Made by a program: the position numbers and the translations under genes. Positions 7,572 through 16,027 of a stretch of DNA of 52,169 nt are shown one piece after another (the first letter of the stretch is position 1; each line of letters starts with the position of its first letter). Source of the stretch: an uncultured bacterium (GTDB lineage Bacteria; Cyanobacteriota; Vampirovibrionia; Gastranaerophilales; Gastranaerophilaceae); assembly GCA_949284715.1 (NCBI GenBank), contig CASDWH010000011.1, positions 1-52,169 on the forward strand. The letters run 5' to 3'. The notes beneath the pieces were generated by a model. The model searched no databases and had not been told where the DNA came from. It was given only the letters and a program-made list of their open reading frames with translations.

Positions 7572-8939
7572 ATGCGACAAAGACCAATAGAACAAGATGC
7601 AAATATCAGAAAAACTAATTTTGATCCGGTTGAGGAAAACTTTACCCCGCAGCAGGCAAAGCTGGAAGCTGAAAGGTGCTTACATTGCAAAAATCCGCAG
7701 TGTGTAAAGGGATGTCCTGTTAATATTAATATACCGGACTTTATAAAAGCTGTTAAAGAAGATAACTTACAAGCGGCAGGTGATATTATAAGACAGACTT
7801 CAATGCTTCCATCTGTATGCGGAAGAGTTTGTCCGCAAGAGCGCCAGTGTGAAGGAAAATGTATTCTGGGTATAAAAAGTGAGCCAATTGCTATAGGTGC
7901 TTTGGAGCGTTATGTTGGTGACAATACATCTGCTGTTGCACCTCAAATTACTCCGACAGGAAAAAAAGTTGCGATTGTTGGTTCGGGCTGCGCCGGTATT
8001 ACTGCTGCGGCTGATATAAGGAAAGCCGGGCATGATGTGACTGTCTTTGAAGCTCTTCATGAGTTTGGCGGTGTTCTGCGGTATGGTATTCCGCCATTTA
8101 GACTGCCAAGAACCGTACTTGACAGGGAAATTGAATCTCTCAAGTCTATGGGCGTGAAATTTGAAAAGAATGTTGTTGTTGGTAAATCTATTACTCTCGA
8201 ACAGTTAAAAGAAGATGGGTTTGATGCAGTGTTTATCTGTTCGGGTGCCGGTCTGCCTAAAATGCTTGGTATCCCGGGTGAAAATCTGAACGGAGTATTA
8301 TCAGCAAATGAATTTTTAACGAGAGTTAATTTAATGCATGCTAACGATCCTCAAACAGCAACTCCGCTAAGAGTCGGAGAAAAGGTTGCTGTAATCGGCG
8401 GCGGCAATGTTGCGATGGATGCTGCAAGAACTGCGGTGAGAGTCGGGTATAAGACTGTTTATATTGTTTATAGAAGAACAGAAAAAGAACTTCCAGCACG
8501 GTTAGAAGAAATCCGCCATGCAAAAGAAGAAGGTGTTATTTTTAAATTCCTGCTTGCGCCTCATGAAATTATAGAGGGAAATGGTTATGTTAAGTCTATG
8601 AAATTTGAAATATGTGAACTCGGTGAACCCGATGAATCAGGCAGACGTTCACCTGTCGGAACCGGTGAATTTACGAATTTGGATGTCGATACTGTTATCG
8701 TCGCTTTGGGTACAGGGCCGAATCCGATTATTCAAAAATCTGCAAAATCGGAAGGATTAGATTTTGAAGTTGACAGAAAAGGTTATTTTGTCGTAAATCC
8801 TGATACCCGTGAAACTTCAATTCAACACATATATGCCGGCGGTGATGTAGCTCCTGTAGGTGAATCAAACGCTATTAATGCAATGGGGGCAGGTAAAAAA
8901 GCAGCAAAAGCTATTAACGAATATCTTGCTACGCTGTAG
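7572..8939 (+). CDS. gltA: NADPH-dependent glutamate synthase small-subunit-like flavoprotein (GltA/GltD family)
   Basis: 455 residues, the length of homotetrameric GltA. The N-terminal ferredoxin-like domain has two Cys quartets (Cys36, 39, 44, 48 and Cys83, 87, 93, 97) for [4Fe-4S] clusters. An FAD site VAIVGSGCAGITAA (about 133-146) and an NADPH site VAVIGGGNVAMDAARTA follow, and the closing GAGKKAAKAIN block is typical. The family feeds electrons from NADPH to glutamate synthase, or forms the NfnB subunit of electron-bifurcating transhydrogenase. No NfnA gene and no large GltB is adjacent, so the partner is unknown. A GAGGAGAG ribosome site supports the ATG. The 3' end overlaps the convergent next gene by 11 bases. 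Confidence 0.88.
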   Translation: MRQRPIEQDANIRKTNFDPVEENFTPQQAKLEAERCLHCKNPQCVKGCPVNINIPDFIKAVKEDNLQAAGDIIRQTSMLPSVCGRVCPQERQCEGKCILGIKSEPIAIGALERYVGDNTSAVAPQITPTGKKVAIVGSGCAGITAAADIRKAGHDVTVFEALHEFGGVLRYGIPPFRLPRTVLDREIESLKSMGVKFEKNVVVGKSITLEQLKEDGFDAVFICSGAGLPKMLGIPGENLNGVLSANEFLTRVNLMHANDPQTATPLRVGEKVAVIGGGNVAMDAARTAVRVGYKTVYIVYRRTEKELPARLEEIRHAKEEGVIFKFLLAPHEIIEGNGYVKSMKFEICELGEPDESGRRSPVGTGEFTNLDVDTVIVALGTGPNPIIQKSAKSEGLDFEVDRKGYFVVNPDTRETSIQHIYAGGDVAPVGESNAINAMGAGKKAAKAINEYLATL

Positions 8940-9816
8940 CGGCTTGCTTAGTCGGTATAAATACCCTTACGCCTGTTCCGAATTTAATACTGTTCTGGAT
9001 GTGGTCAGATACTGCGCCGCCGTTTCCTGTTGCAATAAATACGTGTCCGTGGTCACTGCTATATCCGCATGCCCCTGCATCGTATACAACAATAGAACCG
9101 CCCGGTAATGCTTTTAAATCATTTTCATTGTTTACTTTTATTTCTGTAAAATTCTTGTCTGCTGCAAGAACATCGGCGCGGGTGTAAGCGTGTTCATCTC
9201 TTTTAGCGTTAATATTATATTCTTCTAAAGCATTGTTAACATAATGAGCGCATCTTCCCATTCCGCCTGTTGAATGGTTTATGGTGTATTGTGCCAGGTT
9301 GTGTCCAAGTGTAGAATTATATTTAACACCTTTTTCTTTTAATTGCTCAGCAAAGTTATTATCATTTTTTTCTACTGTTTTTAATAAAGTAGATTTTCTG
9401 TTGCTGTAAGCTGCAACACTGGTTATATTTGTATTCCTTTTATCGTTGTCAGGTGTTTTTGTTGTAAGAGAGCCAAACGGTATTGACGGCATCGGTAATG
9501 TTGTATCCGGTATTATCGCGCTTGCGTCAATTTGCGGCATTATAAATGCAGGCGGGGTAAACATTTGAGCAAAATTGAAATTAAGATTATTTAAAAATTG
9601 GTTTTGGAAACTAAACGGGTTAAATATTTGTGCAAAGAAAGAATTTGTAAAATTGTAAAACGAAAAATTTGCAGACCCAAACCCGAATTCTCCCATACCA
9701 AAATTAAAAATGCCGGGTGTTGAATAACTTGTACTGCTTTGCCGGCATGTACAAGTAGGATTACATTGTACCGGATATCTATTGAGTGTATAACTTGTTA
9801 CATTGTCATAGCTCAT
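8929..9816 (-). CDS. CHAP/NlpC-like cysteine hydrolase with Phe/Asn-rich N-terminal region
   Basis: 295 residues from the chosen ATG, which has AGGAG thirteen bases upstream; an earlier in-frame methionine lacks support. The first third is low complexity (Phe, Asn, Pro, Ser) and contains CNPTCTC. The C-terminal domain has the layout of a CHAP-type amidase/peptidase: nucleophile region GRCAHYVNNAL (Cys189), a central GGSIVVYDAG strand and the histidine region DHGHVFIATG (His256/258). CHAP enzymes cut peptidoglycan stem peptides, so a cell-wall hydrolase or secreted effector is plausible. No classical signal peptide is visible. Converges with gltA. Confidence 0.7.
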   Translation of the reverse strand: MSYDNVTSYTLNRYPVQCNPTCTCRQSSTSYSTPGIFNFGMGEFGFGSANFSFYNFTNSFFAQIFNPFSFQNQFLNNLNFNFAQMFTPPAFIMPQIDASAIIPDTTLPMPSIPFGSLTTKTPDNDKRNTNITSVAAYSNRKSTLLKTVEKNDNNFAEQLKEKGVKYNSTLGHNLAQYTINHSTGGMGRCAHYVNNALEEYNINAKRDEHAYTRADVLAADKNFTEIKVNNENDLKALPGGSIVVYDAGACGYSSDHGHVFIATGNGGAVSDHIQNSIKFGTGVRVFIPTKQAATA

Positions 9817-9942
9817 AGTATTACAAATTCTCCTGCTTATATATATAAAGTATATAAAAATCAAATAATTGCCTTTTTTAAGATAGAATTGTAAATATTT
9901 GTAAATATTGATTTGACGGTGTATTTAAGCTAATTTATAAGT

Positions 9943-11592
9943 ATGTTATCCAGACTGTTTATAAAAAATTTTATATTAATAGATGAACTTGTACTTGAGT
10001 TTGATAAAGGGTTGAATATAATTACCGGTGAAACAGGCGCAGGTAAAAGTATTATGATTAATGCAATTGATATTGCGCTTGGGGCAAAAGCGTCTAAAGA
10101 ATTAATAAAAACAGGTGAATCAAAAGCTCTTATTGAATTAACAATAACTAATACAAAAGGCAGATTAGAGCATTTTTATGAAGAATACGGTATTGATAAT
10201 CTTGGCGATGAACTTGTTATTACAAAAGAGATAACAATGTCAGGTTCAAGAACCAGAATTAACGGCAGCATGGTCAATCAAGAAGCTGTTCGTATTCTAC
10301 GAGAAATCTTTGTTGATATCCATTCTCAACACGAAATGTATACATTTATGAAGCCTGGCTGTCATATTACTCTCCTTGATAATTATGCTAAAGCAACGCT
10401 TCAGCCTCATCTTGATGAGTATAGTCTGGTATGGCAGAATTACCTTAGTCTCAAGCGTCGGTTGGAAAATGTAAAAAATTCTAATATACATACAGAATCA
10501 CAGATTGATTTTTTGAAGTTTCAGATTAAAGAAATTGAGGAAGCAGATATTAAGTCTGATAATGAAGATTCAGAATTAATGCAGGAAATCAATGTTTTAG
10601 AGAATGCAGAAAAACTGAAAGAGTTGTCGGGGGCAATTTCCTGGGCAATTAGCAATGATGATGAATCTATACTTGAAGGTTTAAGTAAAGTAAGAAAAAA
10701 TCTTTCTGCAATAATTGCATTAGAACCTTCTTTGTCTGAAACTGAAACTGAGCTTATTAATGTAATGGAAAGTGTTAAAAACATTGCTTCCGTTTTGAGG
10801 GATTATTCACAGTCGCTGGATAATGATACGGAACGCTTAAATTACCTTCAGGAGAGGCTGTTTTTGTTAGATAAATTAAAAAGAAAATACGGCGGTTCAC
10901 TTTCAAGTGTTTTTGATACATTGTTTGCCGCACAAAAAGAATTGGCTTCTGTTGAAACAAACGAAGCGGATGAATTACAGTTAGAAAAAGACCTTGAAAT
11001 GACAGTTGAAAAGCTTACAAACATAGCTACAGTGATTACCGAACAGCGTAAAACATACGCAGAAGTTCTTTCCTGTATGATTTCTGAAAAACTGACTGCC
11101 CTTGAACTTCCAAAGGCCAGATTTTTGATTGATATAAAGCCGGCGCCGCTTAATCCGTCAGGAGCAGATGAAGTGGAATTTCTTATATCAACCAATATTT
11201 CAGAGCCTCCAAAACCGCTTGTGAAAGTCGCTTCCGGCGGTGAATTATCAAGAGTTATGCTTGCGCTTAAAGTTATTTTTGCTCAGAGTGATGACATTGA
11301 TACAGTTATTTTTGATGAAATTGATACGGGAATTTCAGGTAAAGCTGCGCAAAGTGTTGCAGATGAAGTAAAAGAATTGGCGAAATACAGACAAATTCTA
11401 ATGATTACCCACCAGGCCATAATTGCTTCCCGTTCTGATTGCCATTTTTACGTTTCAAAATCTCAGGATAATTCAACTAAAATATCTGTTAAAGTTCTCT
11501 CTGCTGAGGAAAAAATTAATGCCGTTGCAGAACTTGCAGGCGGTGTGCTTTCTGATGTTTCAATTGAATTTGCTAAAACATTAATAAATTAG
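9943..11592 (+). CDS. recN: DNA repair protein RecN
   Basis: SMC-like ATPase that helps process double-strand breaks. At 549 residues it is a normal length. Walker A GETGAGKS at 29-36, a long coiled-coil middle, the ABC signature VASGGELSRVMLALK and Walker B TVIFDEIDTGISG are all present, followed by the conserved MITHQAIIASRSD block. The N-terminus MLSRLFIKNFILIDEL aligns with RecN from the first residue, so this ATG is right. No Shine-Dalgarno precedes it. Upstream TTGACG and TATAAG have 17-base spacing but would start transcription inside the gene, so the real promoter is unclear. Confidence 0.95.
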   Translation: MLSRLFIKNFILIDELVLEFDKGLNIITGETGAGKSIMINAIDIALGAKASKELIKTGESKALIELTITNTKGRLEHFYEEYGIDNLGDELVITKEITMSGSRTRINGSMVNQEAVRILREIFVDIHSQHEMYTFMKPGCHITLLDNYAKATLQPHLDEYSLVWQNYLSLKRRLENVKNSNIHTESQIDFLKFQIKEIEEADIKSDNEDSELMQEINVLENAEKLKELSGAISWAISNDDESILEGLSKVRKNLSAIIALEPSLSETETELINVMESVKNIASVLRDYSQSLDNDTERLNYLQERLFLLDKLKRKYGGSLSSVFDTLFAAQKELASVETNEADELQLEKDLEMTVEKLTNIATVITEQRKTYAEVLSCMISEKLTALELPKARFLIDIKPAPLNPSGADEVEFLISTNISEPPKPLVKVASGGELSRVMLALKVIFAQSDDIDTVIFDEIDTGISGKAAQSVADEVKELAKYRQILMITHQAIIASRSDCHFYVSKSQDNSTKISVKVLSAEEKINAVAELAGGVLSDVSIEFAKTLIN

Positions 11593-11665
11593 GCTAAGTA
11601 ATTTCTGTAATGTAGTTTTTATATATTAACGTAATCTTTAGTTATAAACTAAAGGAGGTTAGTAC

Positions 11666-11983
11666 ATGAAAAAGATGATAATTGCAGCAATATTACTGGT
11701 CAATGCCGGAATCGGCTTTGCCGCGTGTTCAATAGATGGGCTTGTGTGTAGTGCAACAGATGCTGCCCGTATAAGAGAGCCATATAAACCCATGTATCAG
11801 AATTATGACAAAGCCGCTGATTTTAACGGAGAGCCGTTTATAAGACTTGCTCCCGCAGACAGAAGCAGTGTTGACCGGACATTTAAAGATCATAACCAGT
11901 TGCAAAACCAAAACCAATATAACTCTAATTGTCAGTTTGGAGTCTGTTTACCTTCCGATATGCAAAATAACAGTTTGCAATAG
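11666..11983 (+). CDS. Small exported protein, unknown function
   Basis: 105 residues with a clear signal peptide (MKKMIIAAILLVNAGIGFAA) and a cysteine directly after it (Cys21). The preceding Phe-Ala-Ala is a poor but possible lipobox, so either a lipoprotein or a soluble periplasmic protein results. Four cysteines in two pairs (CSIDGLVC and CQFGVC) could form disulphides. The rest is polar and Asn/Gln-rich. AAAGGAGG seven bases upstream gives a strong start. It stands alone after recN and converges with the next minus-strand gene. Confidence 0.72.
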   Translation: MKKMIIAAILLVNAGIGFAACSIDGLVCSATDAARIREPYKPMYQNYDKAADFNGEPFIRLAPADRSSVDRTFKDHNQLQNQNQYNSNCQFGVCLPSDMQNNSLQ

Positions 11984-11986
11984 CTG

Positions 11987-12784
11987 TTACATCCCAATTG
12001 ATGTCGGGATTCCGGTTTTTATGGACAATTTAGAGGCAATACCAAGCCCTATGCCAGCACAAAGGTAAGTTAACCAGGCAAAGAAATAATTTCTTTTTAA
12101 AGCGCCCAGCTTAACTCCTTTCCCTGCAAGTGTCTTTTGTGCTGCCCGTATTCCTCTGAACGAAGCAAGACCTTCTTCAAGAATCGTAGGTGTATAAGCT
12201 AAAAAGCCTAAAATCCCGGCATTTTTTTCTATAAAAGTTTCTTTGTTTGACCTGGAATTACCTTTCCCTAGATAATTGAGGATAAGCAGCGCTGTCGGTA
12301 CTGCGGCAACATAATTTCTTGATTTCTGTAAAAGTTTTAGAATAGGATTTTTAGCATTAATAGCATGCCCAAGTTCATGTTGTATCAGAGAAGGTTTACT
12401 TTTTGGAGCAACAGCTACTTTTGCATCATCTGTATAAAACGCATTTTTCCCTTCAGCAACCTCTCTAAGGTCATTAATTGATATTCTGCTTTTACGGCTT
12501 ACATTATCAATATTATCAGGGCTGACAAAGAATACATCAACGTTTAATTTGTTTTTATCAAGCATTGCCCGTGTTACTTCTGCTATATTGCTTGGTGTTG
12601 TGTACTCTTTACCCCTCATAAGGGCTTTTGATGCATGGTTTGACAGCAGATTAATTCCCTGGGATGCAAGAAATAAACCTCCAATTGATAATAATGGATT
12701 ATCAGTACTTGTATTTTGATTCTCGCTGGTAATACGGGGATCATAATATGGATTATAATAATTTGAACCTACACCTTGCACCAT
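11987..12784 (-). CDS. Membrane-associated HExxH metallopeptidase-like protein
   Basis: 265 residues from the ATG chosen here. An alternative TTG six codons upstream lacks support, whereas the ATG sits six bases after a TATATT box (leaderless layout). The zinc motif is SLIQHELGHAINA (His136, Glu137, His140), preceded by a predicted soluble region containing DVFFVSPDNID. Hydrophobic segments follow the motif (YVAAVPTALLILNYLG, GILGFLAYTP, FAWLTYLCAGIGLGIAS). EEGLASFRGIRAAQ downstream may supply the third zinc ligand (Glu), as in gluzincins. Substrate unknown. I recognise the catalytic motif but not a named family. Confidence 0.7.
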   Translation of the reverse strand: MVQGVGSNYYNPYYDPRITSENQNTSTDNPLLSIGGLFLASQGINLLSNHASKALMRGKEYTTPSNIAEVTRAMLDKNKLNVDVFFVSPDNIDNVSRKSRISINDLREVAEGKNAFYTDDAKVAVAPKSKPSLIQHELGHAINAKNPILKLLQKSRNYVAAVPTALLILNYLGKGNSRSNKETFIEKNAGILGFLAYTPTILEEGLASFRGIRAAQKTLAGKGVKLGALKRNYFFAWLTYLCAGIGLGIASKLSIKTGIPTSIGM

Positions 12785-12863
12785 AGTACTAATATAAAAC
12801 AATTGAATATAAAAAATTGCCTTTTTACCGTTTTTTGTATATAAAAATTTACAAAAATATAAA

Positions 12864-12892
12864 TAGACTTCATTATTATTATTAGATATAAT
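12864..12892 (+). promoter_or_regulatory. Promoter giving a probable leaderless message
   Basis: TAGACT (12864-12869), exactly 17 bases, then TATAAT (12887-12892), with the ATG seven bases later at 12900. The expected first transcribed base is at or next to the A of ATG and no Shine-Dalgarno is present. Confidence 0.65.
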
Positions 12893-12899
12893 TATTTGT

Positions 12900-14138
12900 A
12901 TGAAAAAAGTACTGATATTAGGCAGCAGCGCACAGGAATATTCCCTGGCAAAATATCTTTCTAAAAATAATACGGTGTATGTATGCCCGGGAAATCCATC
13001 AATGTCAGATTTTGCTGTTCTTGTTGATATTCCTGATTATAATCCGGCAGCTATTGCAGAGTTTGTTATTTCAAACGAAATATCTGTTACTATTCCTGTT
13101 TCGCACAAAGCGGTTACAGCAGAACTTGTATCTATATTTACAGAAAAAAAATTGCAGATGTTTGCACCGGCTTTTGATGCCGCATCTTTGTTTGGAGATA
13201 AGCTTGCCCTTATTAAGCTCCTTTATAAGTTACGGATTCCGGTTCCAAGGTTTGCTTCTTTTGACAAAGCTTCAATGGCTTATGATTACATAAAAAATGC
13301 TAAGAAACCGCTTCTTATAAAATCAAATATGCATGAGTATGCAACTGTTTGTGTTAATGATAAAATCGCAAAAACTACAGTTGATGATTTGATTTTTAAT
13401 GATGAAACAGTTTTGATTGAGGAATTTGTATACGGCAAGACCTTTACAATCTATTTTCTCTCTGATGGGTACAAAGCGCTGCCTTTAGGTACAGCTTTAA
13501 ATTATAATTATTCACTAGAGGGTGACGGCGGAGTTTTGACAAACGGTATTGGCGCCTGCTCTCCTTTCTATAAGTTAACTGATGCTCACATTGATTTTCT
13601 TACAACAACTGTTGCGTCCAGTATTATTGAATATTTTGAGCAGCAAGAAAAGCCTTTTATGGGCGTATTCGGATTGGAGTGCATATTTACAGATGATGAA
13701 CAATTAATAGTTACTAACTTAAAATATTTCTTCTCAGATGTTGATGCGCAGGGAATCCTCGCTCTCTTAGATATTGATTTTATGAAACTTGTTGATGATT
13801 GTCTGATGGGAGTATTTGCGGATATTTATGAGTATATTCCTAAAAAAGATTGTAATGCGCTTTCGCTTGTCTTATCCTCGAAAAAAGATGGCGAACCAAT
13901 TAACGGACTTGCCAATCTTGATGAAAATACTTATTTAACACTATTTCCGCTAAAAAAGAATAAATATTTAGAATATGAAACCGTTAAGGGAAAAAATCTT
14001 CTTTTAACTACAACTGCCGGTACAATTTCCAGAGCCAGAAGCCTGCTTTACAATGAGGCGGAGGAAATTAGCTTTGACAGTAAGTTTTACAGAAAAGATA
14101 TCGGCGCTATATTATCAGGTAATAGAGGTTTGGTATGA
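12900..14138 (+). CDS. PurD-like ATP-grasp protein, divergent
   Basis: 412 residues, full length for phosphoribosylamine-glycine ligase. N-terminal MKKVLILGSSAQEYSLAKYLSK, the middle block EGDGGVLTNGIGACSPF and the C-terminal block ARSLLYNEAEEISFDSKFYRKDIG align with PurD. However, the glycine-rich ATP loop (normally KADGLAAGKGV) reads IKSNMHEYATVCV, and the metal/ATP motif (normally NARFGDPETQ) reads NLKYFFSDVDAQG. So it is a PurD-derived protein whose catalytic residues have been lost or remodelled; another carboxylate-amine ligase reaction or a non-enzymatic role is possible. It overlaps lptB by four bases, so it is co-translated with LPS export genes. Confidence 0.75.
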   Translation: MKKVLILGSSAQEYSLAKYLSKNNTVYVCPGNPSMSDFAVLVDIPDYNPAAIAEFVISNEISVTIPVSHKAVTAELVSIFTEKKLQMFAPAFDAASLFGDKLALIKLLYKLRIPVPRFASFDKASMAYDYIKNAKKPLLIKSNMHEYATVCVNDKIAKTTVDDLIFNDETVLIEEFVYGKTFTIYFLSDGYKALPLGTALNYNYSLEGDGGVLTNGIGACSPFYKLTDAHIDFLTTTVASSIIEYFEQQEKPFMGVFGLECIFTDDEQLIVTNLKYFFSDVDAQGILALLDIDFMKLVDDCLMGVFADIYEYIPKKDCNALSLVLSSKKDGEPINGLANLDENTYLTLFPLKKNKYLEYETVKGKNLLLTTTAGTISRARSLLYNEAEEISFDSKFYRKDIGAILSGNRGLV

Positions 14139-14860
14139 AAATAGAGGCTTTTAATCTTGTTAAAGTGTACGGCGACAGAAGTGTAGTAAATGACGTTTCT
14201 TTTTATATTAATAAAGGTGAGGTGGTGTGTCTGCTAGGCCCTAACGGAGCCGGCAAAACTACAACATTCTATATGATTGTAGGACTTGTAAAACCTTATT
14301 CAGGTAAAGTTGTATTTAACGGCGAGGATATCTCCTCCTGGCCGATGAACTTGCGTGCCAAGGCCGGTATAGGCTATTTGCCCCAGGAAACTTCTATTTT
14401 CAGGAAATTAACAGTGGAAGATAATATTAAGCTTGTGTTAGAGATGAATGATAAGTTGAGCAGCGAAGAAAAGAAACAAAAATTAGAAGATTTGCTGAAT
14501 GAATTTGGTGTTGCAAAACTTAGAAAATCACAGGCAATATCCTTGTCCGGTGGAGAACGCCGAAGGGTCGAACTTGCAAGGGCGCTTGCTGCTAGTCCTG
14601 ATTTTATTTTGCTTGACGAGCCGTTTACGGGGATTGACCCGATTGCTATCGGGGAAATTAAAGATAATATTAGAAAATTATCTGAGGATAAGGGTCTGGG
14701 CGTTTTAATTACAGACCACAATCCCAAAGCAACTCTGTCTATTACGGATCGTGCATATGTTATTTTTGACGGTAAAATTAAAATTCAAGGCCGAAGCGAA
14801 GAAGTTGCTGTTGACCCTGTTGCAAAAGAGTTTTATCTTGGAAAGGACTTTAAATTATGA
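14135..14860 (+). CDS. lptB: LPS export ABC transporter ATPase LptB
   Basis: 241 residues, normal length. LptB powers extraction of lipopolysaccharide from the inner membrane by LptF/LptG. Walker A GPNGAGKTT (35-43), signature LSGGERRRVELARAL, Walker B FILLDEPFTGIDP and the H-loop LITDHNP are intact. The ATGA overlap with the PurD-like gene upstream and with the permease downstream, each with an internal ribosome site (AGAGG, AAAGGA), shows a tightly coupled operon. Confirms an outer membrane with LPS. Confidence 0.95.
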   Translation: MKIEAFNLVKVYGDRSVVNDVSFYINKGEVVCLLGPNGAGKTTTFYMIVGLVKPYSGKVVFNGEDISSWPMNLRAKAGIGYLPQETSIFRKLTVEDNIKLVLEMNDKLSSEEKKQKLEDLLNEFGVAKLRKSQAISLSGGERRRVELARALAASPDFILLDEPFTGIDPIAIGEIKDNIRKLSEDKGLGVLITDHNPKATLSITDRAYVIFDGKIKIQGRSEEVAVDPVAKEFYLGKDFKL

Positions 14861-16026
14861 TAAAAATATATGATAAATATATTTTTATGCAGGTATTAAT
14901 GGCAACACTCGTTGCTATTATTCTTTTTACTGTTATCTGGATTGCGCCGGAAATGCTTTTAAATACGATTAAAAGAACAATTGAAGGCGTGTATACTCCG
15001 CAGGTTGCGGTTATGGTGCTTATTTGCGAGCTTCCTAAAATTCTCGGTAAAGCTTTCCCTGTAGGTTTATTGCTGGGAACCTTATTTACATTTGATAAAT
15101 TAAGTAAGGATTTTGAATTGACTATATTTCGTGCGGCCGGAATGTCTTTTGCCCGTATTATTGCACCGGTTGTAGTTTTGTCTGTTATAGTAACTTATCT
15201 TTGTTTTATTACTTACGATAAATTAATTCCTTATTCCTGTAATAAGCTTAATGAAATAAAAAAGGTTAATCCTGTTTCTCAGTTTGTTTATATAAAAAAA
15301 GATGTTGATAAACACCCATTGGCTGGAATTATAGTGTCAAGATATAATCGTGATTCCATGGAAAATATTATTGTATTAGATTTTGCTGATAAAGTTTATA
15401 GTGACTTACACCCGCTTACAAATATTCATGTAGCCGAAACAGGCTATATCAGGAACCATAAATGGACTCTTAATGATGTTACGTCTTATGCTATTTCTGC
15501 TGACGGTATATTTGAAGAAATCTCTAAAATACCTTCTTTTGATATTTTAAAGGATGAAGAAGCCGATAATGCTAAACTTCTGATGGATTATTCAACAAAA
15601 CGTGATAGAGAAATAGACAACGCTGATTTGCGTAAATACATAAAATTACTAAAATCTGAAAACCTTGACGAAGAGTACAGATTAAATGCTAACAAATACT
15701 ATCAGCGTTTTATACACCCTCTTGTTTGTATATTACTGGCTTTAATGGGGTCTATACTTGGCTTTTCGCGCCCCCGTGAGCGTTCTTTGATAGGATTTGT
15801 TATTGCTATCGGATGTGTGTTTATTTATTATATTACACTTCCGTTTTTTGATTTGCTTGCTGAAAAAGGCGTATTGCCGCCGTTGATTGCTGCGTCTTTT
15901 TCCCCTGTGCTGTTTGCATTTGCGACTTATAAATTCTATCAATCGAAAGAATTATCGACAAGTGCAACTCCTTTTACTTCAATGATTAAAACTTTGTTTA
16001 ATAAAGTTATGAGGCATTCTAATTAA
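14857..16026 (+). CDS. LptF/LptG family LPS export permease
   Basis: 389 residues. The YjgP/YjgQ-type layout is clear: about three spans at the N-terminus (residues 8-30, 50-75, 98-120), a periplasmic beta domain (about 130-270), then three spans at the C-terminus (about 285-365). The block LICELPKILGKAFPVGLLLGTL, followed by KLSKDFELTIFRAAGMS, is the conserved cytoplasmic coupling region. With LptB it forms the transporter. Only one permease is in the window, so either the partner lies elsewhere or this one works as a homodimer. Cannot decide between LptF and LptG. Confidence 0.9.
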   Translation: MIKIYDKYIFMQVLMATLVAIILFTVIWIAPEMLLNTIKRTIEGVYTPQVAVMVLICELPKILGKAFPVGLLLGTLFTFDKLSKDFELTIFRAAGMSFARIIAPVVVLSVIVTYLCFITYDKLIPYSCNKLNEIKKVNPVSQFVYIKKDVDKHPLAGIIVSRYNRDSMENIIVLDFADKVYSDLHPLTNIHVAETGYIRNHKWTLNDVTSYAISADGIFEEISKIPSFDILKDEEADNAKLLMDYSTKRDREIDNADLRKYIKLLKSENLDEEYRLNANKYYQRFIHPLVCILLALMGSILGFSRPRERSLIGFVIAIGCVFIYYITLPFFDLLAEKGVLPPLIAASFSPVLFAFATYKFYQSKELSTSATPFTSMIKTLFNKVMRHSN

Positions 16027-16027
16027 T

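Noticed and set aside
7572-8939. NfnB subunit of an electron-bifurcating transhydrogenase
   Set aside because: No NfnA gene is adjacent on either side; GltA-like is the safer name.
10848-11195. Minus-strand reading frame of 115 codons inside recN
   Set aside because: Shadow of the recN coiled-coil region.
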